Position numbers and translations under genes: made by a program | Shown here: positions 22,735-32,960 of the stretch, one piece after another | How positions within the stretch are numbered: position 1 is the stretch's first letter | Layout: each line of letters starts with the position of its first letter | Assembly: GCF_902459465.1 (NCBI RefSeq) | Contig: NC_047066.1 | Location: 19,967,047-20,031,046 of the forward strand | Reading direction: 5' to 3' | Origin: Asterias rubens | Taxonomy: Eukaryota > Echinodermata > Asteroidea > Forcipulatida > Asteriidae | Length of the DNA: 64,000 nt | The notes under the pieces: generated by a model | What the model was told of the DNA's origin: nothing | The model's input: only the letters and a program-made list of their open reading frames with translations | Database searches by the model: none

Positions 22735-23117
22735 GTACACTGGACACTATTGGTTATTGTCAAAGACTAGTCTTCACAGTTGGTTGGTGTATCTCAACCT
22801 ATGCATAAAAACAACAAACCTGTGAAAATTTGAACTCAATCGGTCATCAAAGATATTAATGAAAGAAAAAAAAACACCCTTGTACACCATGGTCACACAA
22901 AGTTGTGTGTTTCAGATGCTTGATTTCGGACCTCAAGTTCTAAATCTGACGTCTCAAAATCAAATTCTAGAAAAATTGCTTCTTTCTCGAAACCTCTGTC
23001 ACTTCAGAGGGAGCTGTTTCGTACAATATTTTATACTATCAACCTCTCCCAATTACTCGTAGAAAGGTTTGGTGATAATGATTATTTTGAGTATTTACCA
23101 ATAGTGTCCACTGCCTT
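22735..23117. mobile_element. MITE family B, copy 5
   Basis: TTAA precedes at 22731-22734; the element ends near CCACTGCCTTG. The next 195 bp (to about 23312) match, in reverse, the left half of the related element at 51274-51596, so two related elements abut here. Confidence 0.8.
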
Positions 23118-25403
23118 GTTTCGCCTTGTCATGACATGTGTTTACTATAATCCGTAATTCTTGTTGTCGAGAATTGATAATTGTTTTTATGTTTTCTCAA
23201 AAAGTAAAGCATTTCATGGAATAATATTTCAAAAGAAGTCTTTCACCATTACCTTCTGTAAACCCTGTAAGTTGTTTGTAAATCTGTGAACTTTTTATTT
23301 GTTTCTGTTCTGAAAGTGTATACTGGCTTTAATTATTGAATATTGAAATTTACATTTTTGAATACCTTTATGTTTATATGTTGTTTCAAGAATTAAACAT
23401 GCTTTATCGATACAACAAGTTTCAATTTTGACCCTCCGTGAGATTTTTGTGCATCCTTTTCTGCGAAGTTGCCCTTTATTGGGTCTCGTGATTTGTTTGT
23501 TACTGCAAAATATCCAGTGTCATCACAGCGCTGAGCAATGTGAACAACTCTAGCCAAAGAGACAGCAGATGCAGCATGCATGCTTGAAAACTTTGTGACT
23601 TTGGTAAACATTCATTGATGAGCACAACTTTGACTGCATTTAAAAGTAACGACTACATAAAACCAACAGCATGCAAAGCAACTGGATTTACCTTCAGTCT
23701 TCAGCAGGATTGAAATCAAGACCACATTGCAGCAGAATGAAAAGATCTAACAAGACAGATGATGCGCTAAACCACCCTCACTCCACTAGTGGGTCGATCT
23801 TGCACCCCTACCCCCTTCCCAGTGCTGCCCCTACCCCAGTATGAAGGCTCCCTACATGTATACCACGGTCAACCCCAACACAATGTAAGGGAAACATCAA
23901 GGTTGCATCTCTACACAAAGGAAGCTCTAGAGCTCTGATGTCCGAGACCTCATCAGAGCTTGGATCCCTTCTCCATTGCTTCGTGTTCATCTTGTGAACA
24001 TCAAAGAGATGCGTTTACAACTCTTGCAACTACTGAACTGTTGCTTGCTGCATAATACCTGCACCATCGTTATTGCAGGGCTAGTGACAATGGACCTGAA
24101 GTTACTTATGGTGACACAATTGATGAGGGTCGAGGGAACTTAAGGGACAGATGGAACTTTTTATTAAATTTACCAAATAAATATCTGATAATGTTTATTT
24201 TTATATATTTATTGATAACCAACAGCTGTACTGCCACGTATCATCAACTTAAGAAATAAGAACGCAATGACAATTTAAAAAAAAATTTTTTTTAAATTAT
24301 TAAGAAAAACCTTAGTATTAAAATTATGACAAACAACAATAATTTAGAATTATAATAAATAAAAAATGTGTTAAATAAACATTTTTATAAATATAAAAAT
24401 TTAACAGTTATTAAACTATATTGAGTTATAATAAATTTAAAATTTGTTTTAGTATTACATTTTAAGAGAACTTTTTTATCAAACTTGGATGTCAACTTTA
24501 TGTCAACTTGGATGACATACCCCTCCTTTTGAAAATTCAGGAAATAAATTTGATATCGATCAACCCACCCTTGGAAAATATTTGTTTTATTTTGCGTCAA
24601 TATTTTCTTTTCTGTGATGTGTCAAAAGAATTGTGTTGTGAGAAAATTTGTCAGATATTGTTTGTCAAAAAACGTTTCTTGTTGAGTGTCCTTTTTCATG
24701 TTCAATTTGCTTATTGTTGATTTGTCTGGGTATGCAGAGGCCGTTGGATGTATGTATTGCATTAAATTCAATCATGGTGTTTGACTGTCTAACACAATGA
24801 GCAATTCTTCACGTTCTTACTAAGTGGATAAATCATTCTTCTTTGTAGAAGATTAGTAAAGGCTCTCTTGGACAGATGTGTGTGAAGGGACCACTTAAAC
24901 AGTTCACCAACTCCTGCCCTTCATTAAGTTTTCCTTTTTAACAATTTAGCCTTTTGTGGACCTTGATGATCAAACTATCAAAAACAGTAGTTTTTTAACA
25001 CAAGCAATGGCATTGACACGATGAGTAGTAACTTAATATATTTTTTTGTAAAAGTTCTCTGATGAAATCCTCAAAAATTTGTCCATCAAGTTAGCATTAA
25101 GGAGCTCCAATGTCGTGCTCATTTTGGTTGTTTAATATTCAAAGAAGTGTTTAATACAAAAGTTATCTTTTCTAATGTTACTGGCCTACTCATTAGCATT
25201 TTCCCAGGTTGTTGGTAAAGTATGTTGTGAGAGCGAAAACAAAACGATCAAAACAAGTGCACTCTTTCAATATTAAACTATTATCCCTTTAAAAACTGAC
25301 ATGTTTGTAAAATTTTTGTTCTTTTAACTTGTTTAATTTCATTCTTTCTGCCCGTTTATCTACCGATGAAGGGCAGCCCATATATCTACATATCCACAAT
25401 CTG

Positions 25404-25660
25404 ATGGCTGCCCAGGTACCCTTGGATGGCTGCCCAGATACCCACCTTCAGATGGCTGCCCAGATACCGTCGGATGGCTGCCCAGATACCGTCGGATGGC
25501 TGCCCAGATACCGTCGGATGGCTGCCCAGATACCGTCGGATGGCTGCCCAGATACCGTCGGATGGCTGCCCAGATACCGTCGGATGGCTGCCCAGATACC
25601 CTTGGATGACTGCCAAGATATCCACCTTCGGACGGCTGCCCAGAGATTCGTCCTCGGACA
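25404..25660. repeat. 22-bp minisatellite
   Basis: Unit GATACCGTCGGATGGCTGCC plus CA, about seven near-identical copies in the core 25459-25600 and diverged ones outside. The same motif, more diverged, recurs in each unit (27040-27170, 27595-27690, 28555-28925). The ORFs through it are artefacts. Confidence 0.9.
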
Positions 25661-26087
25661 GATGTGAGTGAAGCACCCTCAAACCAGTTCCCCCACCCCA
25701 TGAACTCCTACCCTACAAACATAGCCTTTCGGACTCGGCGAGGAAACCCTGTCATGATGTAACTAACTGAATAAAGACACATGAGTGATGGTCTCAAACC
25801 TGGAGAAAATGTGCTGACATTTAATCATGGTGAGTTAAAGCTTACAAAACTTGGTAACCTGCTGTAGCTAACTTTTATAACAATTTGAGAAGTAACTTTA
25901 TGACCAACCACAAAGGGGATGGCCAAGCCAAATGGGTAAGCAAAGCCATAGGGCTTATTTTGATTACTAGCCTGTTGTACATAAAGAGTGGGAATAGTAG
26001 TCAAACTTGCTTCTTTGGTAGACCTACAGGCTCATGAAAAATACTAAGGTACATGCTTGTGTGAAACTTTCATTTTTCATGACAATT

Positions 26088-26126
26088 TCTGGCTGGCTGG
26101 CTTGTAATTGCTGGCTGGCTTGCCTG

Positions 26127-26162
<36 letters not shown>

Positions 26163-26305
26163 TTGGTTTGCTAGCTGGCTGGCTGGTGGGCCTGCTCGCT
26201 AGGTGGCTGGCTGGTTTGCTGGCTGGCCTGCCTGCTTGCTCTCTTGGCTTTGGCTGGCTTGCTTGCTGGCTTTCTTGCTTGCTTGTTGGTTGGCTTGCTG
26301 GCAAA
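26088..26305. repeat. (GGCT)n microsatellite
   Basis: GGCT/TGGC tetranucleotide repeat with GCTTGCTTGC and GCCTGC variants. It reads as LAGWLAGW peptides in all frames, which has no coding meaning. Confidence 0.95.
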
Positions 26306-26401
26306 AGAAAACGACAGACAATCCTATCTTTATCTCTTTTCAAAGCGTTGCCACTCCAGCCCGTCAAACAATCTAACTCCATAACTGATCAATAGATCAA
26401 C

Positions 26402-26582
26402 AAGGTTGCTTGCTGACTCGCCTACTTGCTGGCTGGCTTTCTTACTTGCTGGCTGGCTTTCTTACTTGCTGGCTGGCTGGCTGGCTTTCTTACTTGCTGG
26501 CTGGCTGGCTTGCTTGCTTGCTGGCTTGCTTGCTTGCTTGCTGGCTGGCTGGCTGGCTGGCTGGTTGGCTGGCTTGCTCGCA
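26402..26582. repeat. (GGCT)n microsatellite, second block
   Basis: Same tetranucleotide with a longer CTTTCTTACTTGCTGG variant repeated. Separated from the first block by about 95 bp of unique sequence. Confidence 0.95.
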
Positions 26583-28177
26583 AAATAAAACAACAGACCA
26601 GGCACCTGTTCTCGGTAAAGAGAGTCTACCGACTGCACAAACATCCCCATCCATCTCCCTACTTTCCTCACCAGAGATAAATATGAAAACTTTGAAGGTT
26701 TGAATTAATAAGCTAAAATGTACCGTCCCCTAAAGAAGATTGTTCTTGCCGAGTTGTGAAAATTTTCTTCCTTTTGGAAGATTTGTATGGAGCTGTTGGA
26801 TAGATGTTAGTGGAGCGCCCACAAAAAGCAGTTCACTACCTCATCAACTCCTGCGCTACATTCAGTTTCCTTGTGAACAATGCATGTATAAATACATAGC
26901 CTTGTGGAAATTGCTGAAGAAACCATCAAAAACAATAGTTTCCATACAAGCAAAGGGATTGCTGACAGGATAGTTATTTATCAAGTTTAATTTTAAGTTG
27001 ATTAATTTCATTCTTGCTGCCCGTATATCTACTGTGGAAGGGCTGCCCATAATATATCCACATATACACCATCTGATGGCTGCCCAGATCCCCTTGGATG
27101 GCTGTCCACATGTCCGCCTTCTGATGGCTGCCAGATATTCACCTTCGGATGGCTCCCCAGATATCCACCTTGAGATAACGACTGAGACATGGAGAGAATG
27201 TGCTGGGACTCGATCATGGTGAGTTAAAGCTTATAAAACTTAGTAGACCTGTAGCTAACTTTGATAGAAACTTCAACCCTCACTGGTCTAGAAAAGTAAC
27301 GCAGGTATAGAGAAGTAACTTGAGTTAAAAAGTGATTTGAGTTGGAAGATTTGTATGGGCCCTTGGATAGATGTTAGTGAGGCACTAAACAGTTTACCAC
27401 CTCATTAACTCCTGCCCTACACATTCAATTTTCTTGTTAACGATATATGTTTATATATAGAACATAACCTTGTGGAAATTGGTGGTGAAAACATCAAAAA
27501 CAATAGTTTCCACACAGGCAATTGGTTTGCCGACAGGATAGTTAATTATCAAGCATTCAATTTATTAATTTCATTTTTTCTGCCCGTATATCTACCGTTG
27601 AAGGGTTGCCCATTATGTCCACATGTCCGCCTTCTGATGGCTGCCAGATATTCACCTTCGGATTGCTCCCCAGATATCCAACTTGAGATGAGGTCTGAGA
27701 CATGGAGAGGATGTGCTGAGACTCAATCATGGTGAGTTAAAGCTAAGAAAACTTAGTAAGCCTGTAGCTATTTTTGATCAAAACTTCAACCCTCACAGAT
27801 CTTGAAAAGTAACACTGGTCTAGAGAAGTAACTTAAGTTAAACATGTGAACAACCACACGAGAGAAACATACCCATTGGCCTATTAGTAAGCTAAAATGT
27901 AACTTCCCAAAAGAGTTAAAAAAACAAGATTGTTATTGCCGAGTTGGACAAATCTTCCTTTTAGAAGATTGGTATGTAGCCCTTTGATAGATGTTTGTGA
28001 GACGCCAACAAGCAGTTCAACACCTCATCGCTCCTGCCCTATCATTCAGTTTCCTTGTAAACAATACATGTATATACAAAGCCTTGTGGAAACTGGTGGT
28101 CAAACCATCGAAAACAATAGCTTCCATACAAGCAATGGGTTTGCTGACAGGATAGTTAAAAATCAAGTTTTAAGATG

Positions 28178-28496
28178 GGTGGCACGGTTGGCTTGTGCGT
28201 AAAGCGCTCGCCTCTCACCAAGGTGACCCCGGTTCGATTCCCGGTCGGGGCCATATGTGAGTTGAGTTGTGCGTTGGTTCTCTGCTGTGCCACGAGGGTT
28301 TCCCAGACTATCCGGTTTTCCTCCCTCAGGAAAAAAATCAAACACTTTCGATCTTGGCTGTGCTCCGTGGTCATAATGGGTTGATGTGGCTGGCAGCTGA
28401 ATGCGCCCTTGCATGCCTGCTTCTTCTCGAACACGTTGTAGCCGCGTCCTTCGCAATTCAGCTCTTAGCTGCGAGTAAGGATGATTAGCCCCCCAA

Positions 28497-28527
<31 letters not shown>
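28178..28527 (+). mobile_element. tRNA-derived SINE, full length
   Basis: Head GGGTGGCACGGTTGGCTTGT carries the A box and GGTTCGATTCCCGGTCGGGG the B box. A conserved body of about 250 bp follows, then an (ATT)n tail. Flanked by the direct repeat TTAAGATG (28170-28177 and 28528-28535). The neighbouring paralogous unit near 26990 (TTTAATTTTAAGTTGATTAA) shows the empty site. A nearly identical copy lies at 33571-33909, so the family was recently active. Confidence 0.9.
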
Positions 28528-28531
<4 letters not shown>

Positions 28532-29155
28532 GATGATTAATTTCAATTTTTTCTGCCCATATATCTACTGTCGAATGGCTGCCCATAGATCCACCGTCGG
28601 ATGGCTACCCAGATATCGACCTTTGGCTGCCTGCCCAGATACCCACCTTCTGATGGCTGCCCCAATATCGCCCCTTGGAATGCTGCCCCAATATCGCCCC
28701 TTGGAATGCTGCCCCAATATCGACCCTCGGATGGCTGCCCAGATATCGACCCTCGAATGGCTGCCCAAATATCCACCTTCGGATGGCTGCCCAGGTGACC
28801 TTCGGATGGCTCCCCATGATATCAACTTTTGAATGGCTGCCCACATATCCACCTTCAGATGGCTGCCCAAATGTCCACCTCCGAACGGCTCCCCAGAGAT
28901 AAACCTTCAGATGCCTCACCAGATATCCAACAAGATGAGGTGTGAGACACGGAGAGGATGTGCTGAGACTCAATCATGGTGAGTTAAAGCTAACACAAAC
29001 TTGGTAAACCTGTAGCTAACTTCGATAAACACCTCAACCTTCACCAGTCTAGAAAAGTAACACAGGTCTAGAGAAGTAATTTTAGTTAAAAATGTGGACA
29101 ACCACCCTGGGGAAACATACCGATAGGGCTCAGTTTGGTCACTAGCCCTGTTGAA

Positions 29156-29390
29156 GTGTCGTGGCCGAGCACTTAAGAGTACCGAATTCAAACTCTGGTG
29201 TTTCTGATAAGCAGAGTGTGGGTTCGAATCCCCTCGGATGGGCAGAAAGCCGTTGGTCCCATGTGGTGTGTAACACATGTAAAAGAACCCACTGAACTTA
29301 TCGAAAAAAAGAAGGGGTTCGCCCCGGTGTTCCTGGCTGTGGCTGTTGTATGCGCCAAAGCACCTTGTAAACCCTTATAATTGATGGTTT
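29156..29390 (+). mobile_element. tRNA-Leu-like SINE
   Basis: GTCGTGGCCGAGCACTTAAG (A box) and GTGTGGGTTCGAATCCCCTC (B box), then a body with AAAAGAACCCACTGAACTTA, GGGGTTCGCCCCGGTGTTCC and GCGCCAAAGCACCTTGTAAA, the layout of tRNA SINEs in echinoderms and related animals. Target duplication not resolved. Confidence 0.75.
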
Positions 29391-29426
29391 GTTTACAATT
29401 GTGTATCTGTTAACTTGACCTTCCAG

Positions 29427-29574
29427 GGCTATGAGTCTAGTAGTTCTTTGAAATCAACTGAGGAAGGAATCAGCACTACTGATATTGACAGCTGCAGTTT
29501 ATACAAGAGAGCACCTATGAACAGAGTTGGGTTATGAGAGCTAAGACAGGGAGAGGATGCAGCAAGTTATGATG
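29427..29574 (+). other. Exon candidate of the 21-32 kb unit
   Basis: Acceptor TTGACCTTCCAG, donor GTTATGATG|GTGAGT. 148 nt; the longest frame is Ser-rich for 37 codons and then stops. The 3' end (AGACAGGGAGAGGATG) matches the ends of the four repeated units upstream. Confidence 0.4.
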
Positions 29575-30190
29575 GTGAGTCTAAAAGTTTCTAGTTGCAA
29601 CTGCAACCACCACAGCTCCTTAGAAGTGACTACAGATAAAGAGACATGACCAAACAGTCACTGCAGAACACAGGAGAGTGCTGAGAGCTAGTCAAACTGA
29701 AAATTATAAAGGGCCCTGCTTGTGTGAAGCTGTTGAGCTTCCAGTAAAATTATTACACATGAATCACTTAAAGAATTAAATGCACAGCTGGCTGGGGGTT
29801 CTTATATATTCTGTAGGTGTTTAAAGATTGTGTGAAAGCCCCTCAGGTGGTTCCTTGTTAAAAACACAAAACAAATTCTTAGCTCTTTGTAGTTTAAACT
29901 AAATGGTTATGTCATTTGGCAAATAGGTTTTATTCTGGGAACTAACTGATTGAATCAGTACCCTCATAAGAACTGCATTTGACATCCCCTTGAGTTTCCG
30001 TTGCTCAGTTTTGCACGAATTCAAATTCTCCTGTTGTGCATGAGTGTAGCCAACCCTTTCATTTCTGCTTTCAACGATTTGTCCTCGTTTATTTGTGTTT
30101 GAAAGTATAGCAATCTTATCTGTTTTACTGATGAATGATATTTGTAAAATTAGTAAATGTTGCAAATCTTGCATTTTGTTTGTGTTGCAG

Positions 30191-30282
30191 TCGGACCTCG
30201 GGATCTCAAGTGACATCTACACATCAACAAGTGGATGTCTAAGACCAGCCTCTGATGCAAGAGCTTCACACTCCAGTAAAAG
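30191..30282 (+). other. Duplicated exon candidate, copy 1 (92 nt)
   Basis: TTGTGTTGCAG acceptor and AGTAAAAG|GTGAAT donor. Homologous to 30694-30788 including the intron just upstream. One frame is open for 30 codons. Similar in the middle to the minus-strand exon family at 46-53 kb (ATCTC, GACATCTA, CATCAA, AAGACC in order). Confidence 0.45.
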
Positions 30283-30693
30283 GTGAATTCCCGGAAAATA
30301 TCCTTTTATTATTCACCCTGGGCAGTGTAACACATTAACTGTTCAGAAGCGATGTCAGATGGAAGGCGGTTGATTTAAAACGCTTAGTATTGCACTTGCA
30401 TACTGGTTTGTGTTCCTTATTTTCTTGGCAAGGTATACCGGGAGTCAAAACACACACTGAGAGTCTATCAGTGCTGCTTTACTTTATAGTAAACTCCCTG
30501 CAAATTTGCATTCTAGGATTGGGGATTTTGTCAAGCTGCAAAGTGGCCAAAGCTTCGAATAAGTTTTATTTTCACTGGAAAGAATGTATGTGCACACCCT
30601 CCTAAATCCTCTCAATCTGAATATTTTTCATTAATAACAAGATTATGAGTCACAACTAAATGTTGCAAATTATGCAATTTGTTTGTTTTGCAG

Positions 30694-30788
30694 TGAGGCT
30701 TTAAGATCTCCAATAAAGCCATTTACCAGTCGATGAGTAGATGTCCAAGACCAGCCAGTGATAAAGGAGTTGCCCTCTCCAGTAAAAG
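30694..30788 (+). other. Duplicated exon candidate, copy 2 (95 nt)
   Basis: TTTGTTTTGCAG acceptor and AGTAAAAG|GTGAGT donor. All three frames contain a stop, so it is non-coding or decayed. The duplication period is about 503 bp. Confidence 0.45.
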
Positions 30789-31711
30789 GTGAGTTCACAG
30801 AAAATACTTGTTTAATATTCACCTCATTCCAACTTGGAGCTCTGTTATAATTATGCAGAACGCAGGTTGCTATTGTTTGGACAGAGCTCAGATTCAATTT
30901 TAACTTGATTTGAGGAGACAGAAGCTTGGTTGTGTTTTTATGACAAGTTGTTGTATACTATTGCTTATTTTGATTGCCAAAAAAATGAAACGAAATAATT
31001 TCCTTTGATCATTTTGTTTCTAGAGACGACCTGGAATTCCCTATTATGAATTAGTGGTTTTTATAATTTTAAAAATTATTTTGGGTAATCATTTGGTCTT
31101 TAGATTCAAACCAAACTCATGTACTCGCTTGGTACTTGTATAAATGTTCCCAGTGCAGAAGTAATGTTCTAAAAAAAACATGGTGCCTGATGACAGGCAA
31201 GTTAAGCAGATACAACTCAAAGAAAGTATCAGAGTTTAGCATTGGAGCACCTGTAGATCCAAAGTCAACAATAAAAGCACCCTGTGAACATTTGAATGTT
31301 TTATTTCGTTTTCCCCTTTTTAAATTCTCAAAAGTGGCATCGGAAATTGTGATTATTGCAAAAACAAAATTTAACATGAACGAAATACCTCCACTGAATA
31401 AATAATGAAAAATACAAAGTATTTGTCAAACTTGTCATCTCCCCTTATGACCAGCTCACATGTTATGAGGTTCCAGTAAACACAAGGTTTTTTGCTGGTC
31501 CCGAACTGCCCCATTTCTGTTTCAATCTTTGCAAGACAAAACTAAACTGTACCTCAATTAAAACAAGTTATTAGTCGGATTTTGTGCTGACAAATTATAT
31601 CTTGGGGGGTCTTCACCAGTTTTGTATCATCCTTGCAAGAGGTTTTGCACATTGTTGGCTTACAATTGCATGCTTACAATTGCATACAATTTTGTATCTG
31701 TTACCTTTCAG

Positions 31712-31950
31712 GACCTGAGATGTAGCTAATACTGTCCTGAAATCAAGTGCGGAGAGAAGCTTGTCTTCTGACATCTTAAGAGCTGCAGGGTAGAGGAGAG
31801 CAAAGCTGATGAAATCATGACATCCTGGCAGTTCATCTTTGGATCACGAATGAACAACCAAGCATCATCAATAGTAAGACGAGTTAGTTTTGTAATCGCC
31901 ATTAGTTAGCTGTTTTTGTAGAACTGTAACAGTTAGTATCTGTAAATAAA
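31712..31950 (+). other. Possible last exon with poly(A) signal
   Basis: Acceptor TTACCTTTCAG precedes a sequence sharing CCTGAAATCAAGTG-like words with the exon at 29427. AATAAA lies at 31945-31950. A donor-like ATA|GTAAGA at 31873 is an alternative end. No substantial ORF. Confidence 0.3.
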
Positions 31951-32211
31951 TACACCATTGCAAGCAAGCATGCACATACGCGATTTTTGCGCGACGAAAT
32001 TGGAGATCTTTGGGCCTTGGTGATACAGCTACTCGACTGGAGGTGTGACGATTAAAATTGGAGGTGTGATGATTGGATTAGGGGTGAGTTTATTTGTTTG
32101 TTTGCTGCATAACACCTGCAAGGAGGACCTTGTAGAGGCTTGTGACGATGGACTCTAAACTGCCCAACATGGGCAAAAGTGATGACACGAATAGATGACG
32201 ATTGAAGAGAA

Positions 32212-32352
32212 CATACAATTGGCGGTGGGAGGATACAATTGTTGGTGGGAGGATACAATTGGTGGTGGGAGGATACAATTGGTGGTGGGAGGATACAATT
32301 GGTGGTGGGAGGATACAATTGGTGGAGGGAATGTACAATTGGTGGAGGGAAT
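32212..32352. repeat. 20-bp minisatellite
   Basis: GGTGGTGGGAGGATACAATT repeated about seven times, followed at 32368-32412 by two copies of the small palindrome ATTTCGG-ATAACT-CCGAAAT. Repeat ORFs are artefacts. Confidence 0.92.
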
Positions 32353-32414
32353 GTTTGATTGCAGGTGCAGCATTTCGGATAACTCCGAAATAGATTTCGG
32401 ATAACTCCGAAATA

Positions 32415-32960
32415 ACCTAAAGGGACCTGGACACTTGCACGTGGCTTGTGGGGTCCTACTTCCGGCTCGCTACAATGGGTGGCTGATCTTAAAGGTGCAT
32501 TTGGGCTCCTCCCCTGAGGATGCGCCGGTGTTATCACAAATGGTTGGCTAAACGGAAGGAGTTCCTAGTCTTTTCGGCTAGGGACCGCGTGAGTAGAGTA
32601 GGGGACTACCTTGGGGCAACTTGAGGTGGCGGACCGGACCCTCCAATGGAAGGAGGTGCAATGGCCCTTACGATCTCGAAAGCGTGTGGGGCTGGTATCC
32701 TGGCACCTGCACGTGGTGGCCCTGCTAAATAAACTAAGCTGATCAGGATGACTATCAGACAACATCTGATGCCAAATTTTTGCTTGCGATGGTGTATTTA
32801 TTAGATATGTGGTTTTGTTTAATTACTAGGTTATGTTCTGCATAACTGTGATGTTAAAATTTTAAATGGTATTTAATGTAGCTTTATTGTAGTAGTTTGC
32901 AGCCAAATAATATAGATTTTTTTCTTTGTCGAACTACTCTTTCAAACTCTTGTTCTTTAC
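32415..32960. other. GC-richer unidentified segment
   Basis: Sequence from GGACCTGGACACTTGCACGT to about 32725 is more GC-rich than its surroundings and is flanked by satellite arrays. It may be an inserted element fragment; no ORF or family recognised. Confidence 0.3.

Larger units (their letters stand above)
21138..24840. other. AT-rich putative intron, two MITEs inside
   Basis: Apart from the family A and B elements and a family-C-like fragment at about 23120-23312, no gene is supported. Segment 24040-24150 (GCTGCATAATACCTGCA, GTGACAATGGAC) is similar to 32100-32200, a possible duplicated exon-like piece. Confidence 0.4.
24840..29080 (+). repeat. Four tandem exon-like units of a segmental duplication
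   Basis: Units share, in order, a block around GATAGATGTTAGTGA, CAACTCCTGCCCTAC and AACAATAGTTTCC; a TTTCTGCCCGTATATCTAC block; a GATGGCTGCCCAGATA minisatellite; and a block ending GCTGAGACTCAATCATG followed by the donor GTGAGTTAAAGC. Donor positions are 25830, 27219, 27732 and 28979. Spacing differs because of minisatellite growth, GGCT microsatellites and a SINE in unit 4. The constant donor suggests each unit carries the same exon, although no reading frame is maintained. Confidence 0.65.

Noticed and set aside
25329-25701. ORFs with DGCPDTVGWLPRYRRMAAQ-type repeats
   Set aside because: Product of the 22-bp minisatellite; open on both strands.
26077-26703. Leu/Ala/Gly/Trp-rich ORFs resembling membrane repeats
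   Set aside because: They translate a GGCT microsatellite in all frames.
28163-28546. 127-aa ORF repeated at 33539-33925
   Set aside because: It is the reverse strand of the tRNA-derived SINE body, found in both SINE copies.
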